Positions 30,485 to 39,859 of a DNA stretch of 64,000 bases are shown here, one piece after another (position 1 is the first letter of the stretch; each line of letters starts with the position of its first letter). The stretch is from NCBI RefSeq assembly GCF_019145355.1, contig NZ_JAHSTY010000002.1, forward strand, positions 1,426,001 through 1,490,000, in the 5' to 3' direction. The stretch comes from Pseudomonas azadiae. GTDB taxonomy: Bacteria > Pseudomonadota > Gammaproteobacteria > Pseudomonadales > Pseudomonadaceae. The notes below the pieces were generated by a model. It saw only the letters and a list, made by a program, of their open reading frames with translations. It ran no database searches and had not been told where the DNA came from. The translations under genes and the position numbers were made by a program.

Positions 30485-31486
30485 TTAGAGGGCGTTCAAT
30501 CCCTGCAACAGCGCTTTGTGGAACCGGGCCGGTTCCTCCATTTGCGGTGCATGCCCCAGCCCGGGGAATTCCACCAGGGTCGCGTGGGGAATCAGTTCGG
30601 CCACGTGCTTGCCCAGCACCGCATAGTTGCCGAGCTTGGCCTTGACTGCCGGCGGCGCAACGTCCTTGCCGATGGCGGTGTTATCGGACGTGCCGATCAG
30701 CAGCAGCGTAGGCATCTGCAGGTTCTTGAACTCGTAGTAGACCGGCTGGGTGAAGATCATGTCGTAAATCAAGGCCGAGTTCCAGGCGACCAGCGTACGC
30801 CCTGGGCCGTTGGCCAGCCCGGCGTACATGTCGACCCAGCGTTCGTACTCCGGTTTCCAGCGGCCCACGTAATAGGTGTTGAGCTGGTAGTTGCGGATCC
30901 CTTCGGCGTTGACCTTGAGTTCACGCGCGTTCCACTGGTCGACGGTGAGCGAAGGCACGCCCAGTGCCTTCCAGTCTTCCAGGCCGATGGGGTTCACCAG
31001 TGCAAGCTGCTCGGTTTGCTCGGGGTACATCAGCGCATAACGCGTGGCGAGCATGCCGCCCGTGGAGTGGCCGAGGAAGGTGGCCTTTTGAATCCCAAGC
31101 TTTTCCAGGAGTTGGTGGGTGTTGGTTGCCAGTTGCTGGAAGCTGTATTGATAGTGATCGGGCTTGCTGGAACTGCAGAAGCCGATCTGGTCCGGCGCAA
31201 TCACTCGGTATCCGGCGTCGCTCAACGCCTTGATCGAGCCTTCCCAGGTGGCACCGCAGAAGTTCTTGCCGTGCATCAGCACCACGGTGCGAGCGTTGGC
31301 CTGGCCTGCGGGCGCGACGTCCATGTAACCCATCTGCAAGGACTTGCCTTGGGATTGGAATTGGAAATGCTTGAGCGGGTAGGGGTAGGTGAACCCTTGA
31401 AGTTCAGGGCCATAGGTTGCGGCAAGCACCGGGGCGGCGATGGCCGTGAGCAGGCCGGCGATACAGAAAGCGCGGATCAGAGGCAT
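30485..31486 (-). CDS. exported alpha/beta hydrolase
   Basis: The start at ATG 31486 (GGAG about 9 nt upstream) yields 333 residues with a clear signal peptide ending in AIAAPVLAA, so the enzyme is periplasmic. The alpha/beta-hydrolase triad is suggested by GHSTGG (nucleophile Ser), LLIGTSDNTA (Asp) and FPGLGHAPQ (His), with an oxyanion-type LMHGKNFCG strand. The longest frame runs back into the YqaA gene and is rejected. The substrate is unknown. It may be cotranscribed with the dehydrogenase downstream and the YqaA-DUF411 pair upstream. Confidence 0.87.
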   Translation of the reverse strand: MPLIRAFCIAGLLTAIAAPVLAATYGPELQGFTYPYPLKHFQFQSQGKSLQMGYMDVAPAGQANARTVVLMHGKNFCGATWEGSIKALSDAGYRVIAPDQIGFCSSSKPDHYQYSFQQLATNTHQLLEKLGIQKATFLGHSTGGMLATRYALMYPEQTEQLALVNPIGLEDWKALGVPSLTVDQWNARELKVNAEGIRNYQLNTYYVGRWKPEYERWVDMYAGLANGPGRTLVAWNSALIYDMIFTQPVYYEFKNLQMPTLLLIGTSDNTAIGKDVAPPAVKAKLGNYAVLGKHVAELIPHATLVEFPGLGHAPQMEEPARFHKALLQGLNAL

Positions 31487-31530
31487 GGGCAGGGCTCCGG
31501 GAAAGGTGATCGGATGCTGTTGCGAGGAGA

Positions 31531-31974
31531 TTAAGTGGGGATTAACGCCCACTGCAAGGTCACGGCCGCGAGCACGCCGTATCGAACGCTTTTGGCCAGG
31601 GTCACCAGCAGCAGGAATCGCCACAAGGGCTCGCGCATTACCCCGGCGACCAAGGTCAGCGGATCACCGATGATCGGCAGCCAACTGAGCAGGAGTGTCC
31701 AATGCCCCCAGCGCTCGTAGTGCGTGCGCGCTTTGCCCAGCTGCCGGTCGCTGACCGGAAACCAGCGCCGCGCCTTGAAGTGTTCAACCCAGCGTCCCAG
31801 CCACCAGTTCACCACCGAGCCGAGTACATTGCCCAGGGTGGCAATGGCCAGCAGCAACCACAGGTCGAAATGCCCGCTGACGAGCAGGCCCACCAGCACG
31901 GCCTCCGATTGCAGCGGCAGCAAGGTCGCGGCGCCAAACGCCGCGAAGAATAACCCCAGGTAAGCCGCGATCAT
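31531..31974 (-). CDS. YqaA/DedA-like (VTT domain) membrane protein
   Basis: The 147-residue protein has four to five hydrophobic segments with the conserved LGNVLGSVVNWWLGR and LLSWLPIIGDPLTLVAGV signatures of YqaA, a small branch of the DedA/SNARE-associated (VTT) family. DedA relatives are lipid flippases or scramblases; the role of YqaA is not settled. The ATG overlaps the TGA of the upstream DUF411 gene (ATGA), which indicates coupled translation. Confidence 0.87.
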   Translation of the reverse strand: MIAAYLGLFFAAFGAATLLPLQSEAVLVGLLVSGHFDLWLLLAIATLGNVLGSVVNWWLGRWVEHFKARRWFPVSDRQLGKARTHYERWGHWTLLLSWLPIIGDPLTLVAGVMREPLWRFLLLVTLAKSVRYGVLAAVTLQWALIPT

Positions 31975-32417
31975 CGCGCCGGGTAGTCGGCCACCACCAC
32001 ATCTTTACCCTCACGGGTGAGGCCGATGACCTGATAGGCCTCGCCGCGGCCTTCCACTTCCATGCCGGGCGAGCCCAGGGGCATGCCGGGTGCGGCGATG
32101 CCCAGCAGGTCGTTGCGTTTGCGCAAGGCCAGCACCTGTTCGGCGGGCACGTGGCCTTCGACGAACTTGCCGTCGATCACGGCCGTATGGCATGAGCCCA
32201 GGCGCGGAGCTACACCGAGGCGTTTCTTGACGCCGCTCATGTCGGCTTCCACGTGGTCATTGACCTTGAAACCGTTGCTTTCCAGGTGGCTGATCCACTT
32301 TTTGCAGCAGCCGCAGTTGGCGTCGCGGTGTACGTCGATCAGGACCGGTTCGGCGGCTTGGGCCAGGGTGGTGAAAAACAGGGCAGACAGCAGGGCCAGG
32401 CGCATTGGGGTTTTCAT
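31971..32417 (-). CDS. DUF411 metal-binding protein, periplasmic
   Basis: The 148-residue protein begins with a signal peptide (LALLSALFFTTLAQAAE). The mature part has the DUF411 marks: a thioredoxin-like start LIDVHRDANCGCCKKW with a CxCC cluster, then LGSCHTAVIDGKFVEGHVPA and a C-terminal PGMPLGSPGME. The family is often near copper or silver resistance genes and is thought to bind metal. Here its only partner is the coupled YqaA gene, so metal handling is an inference. Confidence 0.88.
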   Translation of the reverse strand: MKTPMRLALLSALFFTTLAQAAEPVLIDVHRDANCGCCKKWISHLESNGFKVNDHVEADMSGVKKRLGVAPRLGSCHTAVIDGKFVEGHVPAEQVLALRKRNDLLGIAAPGMPLGSPGMEVEGRGEAYQVIGLTREGKDVVVADYPAR

Positions 32418-32471
32418 GGGAGGGCTCGCGTGCAGGAGGTGGCCGTTGGGATGGCGGCGATCATGACGACG

Positions 32472-32496
32472 TCATCGCAGGCAAGCCAGCTCCCAC
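32472..32496. repeat. REP singlet (ggcaagccagctccc type)
   Basis: catcgcaggcaagccagctc followed by ccac is the reverse complement of a second Pseudomonas REP class (gggagctggcttgcctgcg). A single copy lies in the 106-bp gap between two minus-strand genes. Confidence 0.6.
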
Positions 32497-32523
32497 GGGT
32501 AAACGGCGGCGCTGGTAATGTTT

Positions 32524-32997
32524 CTAAATTATACGAGATTCTACGAGAGGCGGGTTTTCCAAGCGGTGCTTGAGTTGGCCCAGGGCGATGGTCGACAGTT
32601 CGACCATGCGCGCTTGCAAGGTCGCCAGTTGCAATTGGGTTTCATAGGTGAGCACGCGCTTGAACAGTGTGCCGCCTTGATGGGGCAACAGGAAAAAGTG
32701 AATCGAGCCATCCACGGCCACTGAGGTGAACACCGCCTTGAATTCGCCAGGGCGGCGGTCGATTTGTACGCGGTAACTCAAGGGAACCCGCACACCCAGC
32801 AAGTCGATGAACTCGGTAAAGCGTGCACCGGCCGCCAGTGATCCGCGGGTGCCGGTGTCGGCACTCAGCGACGTGGGGTGCCATTCGTGCCAGCGATCCG
32901 GTTGGGTCACGTAGTCGTAGGTGGTCTCGATAGGGGCCTGGATAAAGCGTTCCTGACTGATCCGCTCCAAGCGGACCGACTGCTCGGCTGCGCGCAT
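32524..32997 (-). CDS. SRPBCC family protein
   Basis: The start at 32997 is secure because GGAGGT lies about 7 nt upstream. The 157-residue protein fits a START/Bet v1-like (SRPBCC) ligand-binding fold: a beta-1 segment ERFIQAPIETTYDYVTQPDRWHEWHP and a long C-terminal helix. Members bind hydrophobic ligands or act as polyketide cyclases. No partner gene suggests a ligand. The longer frame to 33060 lacks a ribosome site. Confidence 0.78.
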   Translation of the reverse strand: MRAAEQSVRLERISQERFIQAPIETTYDYVTQPDRWHEWHPTSLSADTGTRGSLAAGARFTEFIDLLGVRVPLSYRVQIDRRPGEFKAVFTSVAVDGSIHFFLLPHQGGTLFKRVLTYETQLQLATLQARMVELSTIALGQLKHRLENPPLVESRII

Positions 32998-33087
32998 GGC
33001 ACACCTCCTGTGTGGCGGTACTGAGTACGTCGAACTCTCAGAATAGTCCCACTCCCGCACATTGCACGGGAGTGTTTCATCCGTTTA

Positions 33088-35082
33088 TCACCGCACCTTG
33101 AATCGGCCCATCAAGGCAATCACGCGACCGTTCGCCTCCAGCAGGCTCTGGGTATTGGTTTCAGTGGCATGGCCGCTCTGCACCAGCTCTTCGACCATCT
33201 GTCGGATCTGCACCATGCTGCGGTTGATCTCCTCGGTCACCGCACTTTGCTGCTCGGCGGCCGTGGCGATCTGGGTGCTGAGGTTATTGATATGGCTGAC
33301 GGAGCCGGCCATCTCATCCAGGCCGGTGTTCACCCGCGCCGTGGCGTCCGCCGCCGACTGGCAACTGGCCTGGGTGTTTTCCATGGCCGCCACCGACGAA
33401 CTGACCCCGGCGGTCAGGCGCGTGAGCATTTCATTGATCTGCGAGGTGCTGGCCTGGGTACGTGCGGCGAGCGCGCGGACTTCATCGGCGACCACCGCAA
33501 AACCACGGCCTTGTTCGCCGGCACGCGCCGCTTCGATAGCGGCATTGAGCGCCAGCAGGTTGGTCTGGCCGGCAATCGCGCCGATCACGCCGAGGGTTTC
33601 GGTGATGCGCGCGGCGTCCTGGCGCATGTTTTCCACACTGTGGGTGGCGCTGGACACTTCGCCGATCAAGGCGCTGACGCTGTTGGACGCTTCACCCACG
33701 ACCACGCGGGAGCGGTCGGCGTGCTCGTTGGCGCGCTGGGTAAACGCCGCGGTTTCGGCAGCGTTCTGCGCAACGGTGTCGGCGGTGGAGCTCATTTCGG
33801 TGATGGCGGTGACCGTCTGGTCGGTTTCCGAAGCATGCCGCACCAGGATCTGGTTGGTGTGCGCCGAGGTCCGTTGCAGTTGCTCAAGGCTCGACGACAT
33901 GGCGCCGGTGGCTTGGGTGATTTCGCCGATCATGTTTTGCAGGTAAACGATAAAGCGATTCACCGAGTGGCCGATGGCGCCCAGTTCGTCTTCGGCGCGG
34001 ATGGTGATGCGCCGGGTAAGGTCGGCGTCGCCGGCGGACAGCGCGTCGATATTGCTTTTCAGAGTGGTCATGCGCTGCACCAGCTGGCGGATCGCATACA
34101 CCGCGAGCAGCACCAGCAGCAATACCATCGGGATTTGCAGCAACGCCAGGGTACCCAGCACGTCATCGCGCTGGGCGGTGATCAGCGAGGTGGGCAGGGC
34201 GGTGGCGAGGAACCACGGCGTGCCGGCGATCGGGCGCATGTAAAAGGTGCTGGCCACGCCTTGGTTGTCGAACTCGCTGCGTTGCAGCGCCTGGTCGCGG
34301 TGGGCCAGGGCCTTGCTGACCTCGGCGGCGAACGCCGAGGTGCCGGTGAGCTCGCTGATGTTCTTCAAGACCACCGGGCTGCTGATGCGCGTGCTGTTGC
34401 TGATGATCTTGCCGTCGCCTTCGACGATCAGCATTTGCCCGCCGATGTCTTTCTCTTTGCTGGCGACCAAGTCATTGAAGAAGCCCAGGGTCACGTCGAT
34501 GGTGGCGACACCGTACGGCGCGCCGTCGCGCTGGATCGCCATGGCGCAGTTGGTGCGCGGCTCCTGGCTGGCGTCGTCCTTGTAGGCGGCCGCCCACGCG
34601 CATTGGCCGCGTGGCGAGGCCAGGCCGCCCTTGTACCAGCTCTGGTCGTAGTAGTTGGGCGCAGGGTCGCTGTTCCAGAAGGTATTCACCGCCAGCTTGC
34701 CCGAGGCATCACGGTGCCAGAACGTGCTGTGCTTATTGCGGCCAGGTGTGCGCTGGTTGGGCAACGGCCAGATGCCGCCGCCGAAGACCTTCAGTTCGCC
34801 GTATTGATCGACCAGCCCCGGCAGGACCTTGTCGATGGCATCGCTGTCGAGCAACGGGATGGTCTGGGTGATGGTGCGTTGCTGGGATTGAACCTTGTTC
34901 AACTCGCCCTGGATCTGTACGGCGACCTCCGCGATGCGGTTGAGCACTACTTGTTCTTCGGTATGGCGCAACGTGGGCGCGACCAACTGGCCGATACCCA
35001 CCACGGTCAACACAAATAACACCAGGACAAACAGCACCAGGAACAGGGTGTAGCGGGCTTGGATGGAGCGCAGTGGGGGCAT
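33088..35082 (-). CDS. methyl-accepting chemotaxis protein with dCache periplasmic domain
   Basis: The 664-residue receptor has an N-terminal membrane helix (about 10-33) and a periplasmic region of about 250 residues with dCache features ([10 protein letters not shown] and a distal [13 protein letters not shown]). A second membrane helix (about 312-335), HAMP and the signalling domain with [20 protein letters not shown] follow. dCache receptors of pseudomonads, such as the PctA group, bind amino acids or other small molecules directly. I see no residues that fix the ligand. AAGGA lies 9 nt before the ATG. No C-terminal CheR-binding pentapeptide is evident. Confidence 0.92.
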   Translation of the reverse strand: MPPLRSIQARYTLFLVLFVLVLFVLTVVGIGQLVAPTLRHTEEQVVLNRIAEVAVQIQGELNKVQSQQRTITQTIPLLDSDAIDKVLPGLVDQYGELKVFGGGIWPLPNQRTPGRNKHSTFWHRDASGKLAVNTFWNSDPAPNYYDQSWYKGGLASPRGQCAWAAAYKDDASQEPRTNCAMAIQRDGAPYGVATIDVTLGFFNDLVASKEKDIGGQMLIVEGDGKIISNSTRISSPVVLKNISELTGTSAFAAEVSKALAHRDQALQRSEFDNQGVASTFYMRPIAGTPWFLATALPTSLITAQRDDVLGTLALLQIPMVLLLVLLAVYAIRQLVQRMTTLKSNIDALSAGDADLTRRITIRAEDELGAIGHSVNRFIVYLQNMIGEITQATGAMSSSLEQLQRTSAHTNQILVRHASETDQTVTAITEMSSTADTVAQNAAETAAFTQRANEHADRSRVVVGEASNSVSALIGEVSSATHSVENMRQDAARITETLGVIGAIAGQTNLLALNAAIEAARAGEQGRGFAVVADEVRALAARTQASTSQINEMLTRLTAGVSSSVAAMENTQASCQSAADATARVNTGLDEMAGSVSHINNLSTQIATAAEQQSAVTEEINRSMVQIRQMVEELVQSGHATETNTQSLLEANGRVIALMGRFKVR

Positions 35083-35224
35083 GGGGTCGTCCTTACGAAG
35101 CGTTTATTGTCGACGCGGCTTTGTTAGAGCTTCGTAGGGCTATCGGCTCGGGAAGGCGCAGCTTTAGGTACGCACGTGCAAGAAAAACCGGGCGCCGGTG
35201 ATGGCGCCCCCGTCGCTTGTCGAC

Positions 35225-36775
35225 TCAGAGGCCATCACCCTGGGCACTGGGTTTAAGTGCGTAAGTTGTTTTCAAGGGTCTGCCCATTTCTTCATTCAGC
35301 GCGTTTTCAGTAAAGGGCCATGGATTCAGGGTGTTGGGCGGGGTGGAAGGATCGTCATCAAGGTCCTGGGGTTGTGCGTCGCTGTGCAAGCCAACGGCCT
35401 GACGTTCGTCGTTGTCGACGTAATAGGGCTCGCCGTGTTTCGGGCGCTCAAGGCTCTCACCAGGCAGGAACGTGCCGGTAGCACCGTTATAGGCATGGAC
35501 CATCTCATGGAAGAGCGAGGTGACAGGAACCATTGTCTCGGTACGGCTGGAGTTCTCGATGATAGACGGTGGGTCAAAATGGATCGTGGCGCGATCCATG
35601 CGGGAGCCGGGAACGCCATCCTTGATGTAGCCAAATTTGGGGTCGTAGGTGTCTTCGCTTACCTCCACCGCCTCGCTGTCCAGTTCGGTGCTGCCAGGCC
35701 TGTAATCGGTCCCTCCAAAGCCGATGGGCCTGATAGTGACCTTGCCGCCAGCCTCCACCGCGAGTTCATCCATACGAGTAAGGGCTTGTTGGCCTGTGGG
35801 GGAACTGCGCAAGAACTCGAAGTCGTCGGCTACGCGCTGTCGGAAATCCTCATCGTCTCCCTCAGTGTCCACGACGAAACCCTGGCGGCCGGCATCGCTC
35901 GGTTTCACCTCCGTGAAAGCGGACCCTTTGGTAGGGTCGAAACGATCATTGGCGCCCGCGTAGATACGGTCGTTGCGCTGGTTGTTCCAGACGCGATCGT
36001 AGCCTTTGCCGGTATAGAAGGTCGTGCGGTCGTTACCCACCAAGTGATCATCGTCGTTGCCACCATGCAAGACACTGTGCCCGCCTCCGGCATATAGCGT
36101 GTCCTTGCCATCGCCACCGTCCAGATAGCTTTGTTTGGTCGCTGCGCCGTGCCCGGCATAAAGACGGTCGTTGCCCTTGTTGCCATACATCACAGCGTTG
36201 CCGCGACCACCGATCAGGAGGTCGTCGCCGTCGTTGCCTTCCGCATAACCCAGGCCACTGCCAAGCCGCAGGCAATCGTTGCCGCGTTGCCCATACAGCC
36301 GGCTCCGGCCACCTCCCGCCTGGATGTGGTCGTCCCCATCGCCGGCATCCACATCGACGCGGATCATGACGTCATCGTCGATGACGACCGTGTCATCGCC
36401 GCCCTTGGCATTGATCCAGAGATGCTGTTCCGGGCCTTGTTCCTCCTTGGCATCGAACAGGTACGGCTCGCCGTTAACGATAATCTGCAGCTTGTCGCCA
36501 GGCCAATTGCGCACGTGTACGCGGTCTGCCTTGTCACCGGTCTCCACGACAATCCGGCTTTGCAGAATCTCTGGCTGTTTGGGGGGGTTGGGGACCCAGC
36601 AAATTTCCCGACTGATCCTGATGTCTCCCCTGGCATGCAGCGTGTGCATTCTGACGTTCACGATTCCAGGCATCAGGTCGTTGGGCGGGTCATAGGGCGA
36701 AGGTGCAGGCATATCGGGGAGTGTTGGCGCAGTGACGCGGTGGCTGGTTGTCGAATGAGCGAGGGTTGGCAGCAT
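35225..36775 (-). CDS. RTX-repeat protein with M91-type (NleD/HopH1-like) zinc metalloprotease domain
   Basis: ATG 36775 with AGGA 7 nt upstream gives 516 residues. Residues about 110-280 contain Ca2+-binding RTX-like nonapeptide repeats (GGDDTVVID, GDGDDHIQAGGG, GNDGDDLLIGG, GNKGNDRLYAG). The C-terminal part holds HEMVHAYNGATG near residue 423, an HExxH zinc site in the setting of the M91 family (type III effectors NleD and HopH1/XopG). It is followed by a NDERQAVGL segment that could supply the third ligand. There is no signal peptide and no terminal type I signal that I recognise. It may be a secreted toxin or effector. No secretion genes are adjacent. Confidence 0.8.
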   Translation of the reverse strand: MLPTLAHSTTSHRVTAPTLPDMPAPSPYDPPNDLMPGIVNVRMHTLHARGDIRISREICWVPNPPKQPEILQSRIVVETGDKADRVHVRNWPGDKLQIIVNGEPYLFDAKEEQGPEQHLWINAKGGDDTVVIDDDVMIRVDVDAGDGDDHIQAGGGRSRLYGQRGNDCLRLGSGLGYAEGNDGDDLLIGGRGNAVMYGNKGNDRLYAGHGAATKQSYLDGGDGKDTLYAGGGHSVLHGGNDDDHLVGNDRTTFYTGKGYDRVWNNQRNDRIYAGANDRFDPTKGSAFTEVKPSDAGRQGFVVDTEGDDEDFRQRVADDFEFLRSSPTGQQALTRMDELAVEAGGKVTIRPIGFGGTDYRPGSTELDSEAVEVSEDTYDPKFGYIKDGVPGSRMDRATIHFDPPSIIENSSRTETMVPVTSLFHEMVHAYNGATGTFLPGESLERPKHGEPYYVDNDERQAVGLHSDAQPQDLDDDPSTPPNTLNPWPFTENALNEEMGRPLKTTYALKPSAQGDGL

Positions 36776-36931
36776 GGACACATCCTTACGTGGGTCGGCA
36801 GTAGAAACCTGATTGCTTCTCAGGCTGCCCAGTACGTGGAGCATTCAATGAAAGCGTTCCCAACCTGCCAGGCGCGGACTGATGCGCGATATGTCCAGCC
36901 GGCGCCCGGCGTTCGACCGTCCTGAGGCTTG

Positions 36932-37927
36932 TCAGATATCCAGCATCGCCATCACCTCCTTGGGGTAGCGGTGGCCGGCTGCCGCATCGCTCGGGAAAAT
37001 CGCGTCCAGGGCTGCCAGGTCCGCCGGGCTGAGGCGGATCGCGACGGCCGCCGCGTTTTCTTCCAGGTACGTGCGCTGCTTGGTGCCGGGGATCGGAATG
37101 ATGAAGTCGCCCTGTGCCAACACCCAGGCCAGCGCGAGTTGCCCGGCGCTGACGCCCTTGTCGGCCGCCATTGCCTGCACCTGCTTGACCAGTTGCAGGT
37201 TCCTGGCGAAGTTCTCGCCCTGGAAGCGCGGGCTGAAGCGGCGGTAGTCATCGGCGCCGAAGTCATCCGGGCTTTGCAACGCGCCGGTCAGGAAGCCACG
37301 GCCCAGCGGGCTGTAGGGCACGAAAGCAATGCCTAGGCGTTGGCAGGCGGCGAGGCAGCCGTTGTGTTCCTGGTCGCGGCTCCACAGCGAGTATTCGCTT
37401 TGCAGGGCACTGATCGGGTGCACCTTGTGCGCGCGTTCCAGGGTAGCGGCGCTGGCTTCGCTCAAGCCCAGATAACGCACCTTGCCCTGTTGCACCAGCT
37501 CGGCCATCGCGCCGACGGTTTCTTCGATGGCCACGTCCGGGTCGATGCGGTGCTGGTAGTAAAGGTCCAGCGTGTCCACACCCAGGCGCCGCAGCGTGCC
37601 ATCGATGGCTTGGCGCACATATTCGGGGCGGCCGTCCACCCCACGCGACGTGGGCTGGGCCGGGTCACGCACGATGCCGAACTTGCTCGCCAGGAACACC
37701 TGCTCACGTTTGCCGGCGATGGCCTTGCCGATCAGCTGTTCGTTGGTGTGCGGGCCATACATGTCGGCGGTGTCGAGAAAGTTGATGCCCAGCTCCAGCG
37801 CACGGTGCAGGGTCGCGACGGCTTCCCGGGTGTCGCTGCCGGGCGCGTAGAAATCGCTCATGCCCATGCAGCCGAGGCCGATGGCGGAGACGAGCGGGCC
37901 GTTGGTGCCGAGTTGACGAGTGTGCAT
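36932..37927 (-). CDS. aldo/keto reductase
   Basis: The 331-residue protein shows the AKR barrel with the catalytic tetrad: Asp and Tyr in FLDTADMYG, Lys in FLASKFG and His in [13 protein letters not shown]-binding residues lie in the C-terminal [18 protein letters not shown]. Close relatives reduce aldehydes and quinone-like carbonyls. It is divergently transcribed from a LysR-type gene 118 bp away, which likely controls it. Confidence 0.92.
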   Translation of the reverse strand: MHTRQLGTNGPLVSAIGLGCMGMSDFYAPGSDTREAVATLHRALELGINFLDTADMYGPHTNEQLIGKAIAGKREQVFLASKFGIVRDPAQPTSRGVDGRPEYVRQAIDGTLRRLGVDTLDLYYQHRIDPDVAIEETVGAMAELVQQGKVRYLGLSEASAATLERAHKVHPISALQSEYSLWSRDQEHNGCLAACQRLGIAFVPYSPLGRGFLTGALQSPDDFGADDYRRFSPRFQGENFARNLQLVKQVQAMAADKGVSAGQLALAWVLAQGDFIIPIPGTKQRTYLEENAAAVAIRLSPADLAALDAIFPSDAAAGHRYPKEVMAMLDI

Positions 37928-38045
37928 CGGTTGAGCTCCTGTGTGAGTAGGCGCCTATTGTTACGCTCGACAAATCCTGGATAAACCGGCTAAAAGCACT
38001 ATCACTATTCGTATTATCTAAACAATCTGCTTGAGGAGCTGCGCC

Positions 38046-38975
38046 GTGGACCGTTTCAACGCGATGCGCGTGTTTACCCGGATCGTCGAACTGCGCGGCT
38101 TTGCCAAGGCAGCCGACAGCCTGCAGCTGCCGCGCGCCTCGGTGACGGTGTTGATCAAGCAGTTGGAAACGCACCTGGGCGTGCAGCTGCTGCAACGCAC
38201 CACGCGGCAAGTCAGCCCCACGTTGGATGGCGCCGCGTACTACAAGCGCTGCGTGCAATTGCTGTCGGACCTTGAGGAAACCGAAGCGGTGTTTTCCTCC
38301 CGGCGACAGAACCCGCGCGGCACATTGAGCCTGGATATGCCGTCGGGTATCGGGCGCTTGATCGTGATCCCTGCGTTGCCGGCATTCGCCGCGCGCTACC
38401 CGCAGATCGACCTGGAAATCGGCCTTAACGATCGCCCGGTGGACCTTATCCGCGAAGGTGTGGATTGCGTGCTGCGCGCAGGCCTGACGCTGGATGAATC
38501 GCTGGTGGCGCGGCCTTTGGCGATGATGGATCAACTGACCCTGGCGAGTCCGGAGTACCTGACCCGCAGGGGTGTCCCTACATCGCTGGAAGATTTGGCT
38601 AATCACCAAATGGTCGAGTATGTGTCCGGTGTCAGTGGCAAACGGTTCGGCCTTGAGTTCCAGGTTGGCGGTGAACTGCGAACGGTCAACCTTTCGAAAG
38701 GCTTGACGGTGAACAGCTCCGACGGCTACTTCGCCGCGTGCGAGGCCGGGTTCGGCCTGATCCAGGCGCCGCATTACCATGCGATGCGGCAATTGGCCGA
38801 GGGGTCCCTGGTGCAGGTACTGCCGTGGTTGACCGTGCCGAAAATGGCCCTGACAGCGCTGTATCCGCCGCACCGTCAACTATCCCAACGGGTGCGAGTA
38901 TTCGTCGATTGGCTGGTTGAGCTCTGTGCTCGGCCGGGCACCGGTTTGCAGCGGCAGGCATCGCCTGTAACATGA
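38046..38975 (+). CDS. LysR-type transcriptional regulator
   Basis: GTG 38046 is chosen as start because GAGGAG lies about 9 nt upstream and the protein then begins VDRFNAMRVFTRIVE, normal for the family. This gives 309 residues. The N-terminal winged helix has GFAKAADSLQLPRASVTVLIKQLE, and a periplasmic-binding-like effector domain follows from about residue 90. The divergent aldo/keto reductase is the likely target. The family member resembles regulators annotated next to AKR or quinone-reductase genes, and the inducer is unknown. Confidence 0.9.
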   Translation: MDRFNAMRVFTRIVELRGFAKAADSLQLPRASVTVLIKQLETHLGVQLLQRTTRQVSPTLDGAAYYKRCVQLLSDLEETEAVFSSRRQNPRGTLSLDMPSGIGRLIVIPALPAFAARYPQIDLEIGLNDRPVDLIREGVDCVLRAGLTLDESLVARPLAMMDQLTLASPEYLTRRGVPTSLEDLANHQMVEYVSGVSGKRFGLEFQVGGELRTVNLSKGLTVNSSDGYFAACEAGFGLIQAPHYHAMRQLAEGSLVQVLPWLTVPKMALTALYPPHRQLSQRVRVFVDWLVELCARPGTGLQRQASPVT

Positions 38976-39037
38976 GCGCTGTCGTACCCGGTCGGCGATT
39001 CACACTGGCTACATTTTTTCAGGTTCAGGAACCCGTC

Positions 39038-39226
39038 ATGACACAAAAGCAGCGTTTGAAATATTCGATTCTGATTGCCCTGGCCGTCCTGGCAACGATG
39101 TTTGGCCTGTCCTACCTGCAGAACACCGGGGTGATCAGCGAGAAGACATTCCAGACCATCGCCATTGCCGTCGCGGTGGTCGTGGTGGTGATCAACGGCG
39201 TCATGCGCCGCAAGGTCAAGCTCTAG
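39038..39226 (+). CDS. small two-helix membrane protein (62 aa)
   Basis: ATG 39038 has AGGA 8 nt upstream. The upstream part of the longest frame overlaps the LysR gene end and is dropped. The 62-residue protein has two hydrophobic stretches (about 9-28 and 40-56, AIAVAVVVVVING) and a basic C-terminus (RRKVKL), so both ends are probably cytoplasmic. It looks like a conserved small Pseudomonas membrane protein, but I cannot assign a function. It ends 15 bp from the convergent Fur-like gene. Confidence 0.7.
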   Translation: MTQKQRLKYSILIALAVLATMFGLSYLQNTGVISEKTFQTIAIAVAVVVVVINGVMRRKVKL

Positions 39227-39241
39227 ACCACGGGGCGCGAA

Positions 39242-39622
39242 TCAGGCGCGACCTTCGAGTACCTTCGCAGCCTCTTCATGGAGGCTGTAGCTTTTGTCCG
39301 CATTAAGGGTGATCACGCCCTCGCTGCACAAGCGCTTGAGCACTTCGCGCACGCTGAGAAACGACAACGGGATGCCCAGTTCCAGCAAGTGGCTGTGCAC
39401 GCCGCGCACGCCCAGGGTGCGCCTGTTGTCGGCGGCAGTGAGCAGGGCATCGATGACCTTCAGCCGGATCAGGCTGGTGCGCAAGCCAAAACACTTGAGC
39501 AGGTGGCGGATACGCTGGTTGCCTTGCTGTTCGGGCGCCTTGCCGAATGTTTGTGTGCCGTTGGCGAAATTGGCCTCGGCAGCCGGTGAATGTCCGTCCG
39601 TGGGCACTTGCGGGTTATACAT
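39242..39622 (-). CDS. Fur-like winged-helix regulator, short form
   Basis: The 126-residue protein carries only a winged-helix region (LLKCFGLRTSLIRLKVIDALLTAA to VLKRLCSEGVITLN) like the N-terminal half of Fur/Zur. It lacks the His/Cys-rich dimerisation and metal-binding C-terminal half. Pseudomonads carry such proteins annotated as Fe2+/Zn2+ uptake regulation protein. AAGGAG lies 7 nt before the ATG. It is divergent from pvdQ with a 237-bp gap, so a role in iron-linked control is possible but unproven. Without metal ligands, a direct Fe sensor role is unlikely. Confidence 0.7.
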   Translation of the reverse strand: MYNPQVPTDGHSPAAEANFANGTQTFGKAPEQQGNQRIRHLLKCFGLRTSLIRLKVIDALLTAADNRRTLGVRGVHSHLLELGIPLSFLSVREVLKRLCSEGVITLNADKSYSLHEEAAKVLEGRA

Positions 39623-39778
39623 GCAAAAACTCCTTATCAGAGCCTGATCAGGAAAAAATGAGCGCTCTTGGTTAGTAAGACGAACGAGCGAGCGAAATCA
39701 TGAAGTCCTGGATGTAGAAATTTCGTCAGTATCGGTTCTGTCACATTCACGCGGCCTTCAATAAACCTCGTCCCCCGC

Positions 39779-39802
39779 TAAATTATTCCCCCTGGTTTGC
39801 GT
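39779..39802 (+). promoter_or_regulatory. PvdS-type iron-starvation (IS) promoter box for pvdQ
   Basis: TAAAT (39779-39783) and CGT (39800-39802) are separated by exactly 16 nt. This is the arrangement reported for promoters read by the extracytoplasmic sigma factor PvdS. It lies about 58 bp upstream of the pvdQ start codon and points toward it. Confidence 0.75.
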
Positions 39803-39859
39803 TCTTACGGTGGGGTGATTGCCCCGTGTAAGACGGTTAAATCTGACGGTGGAGTGTGC

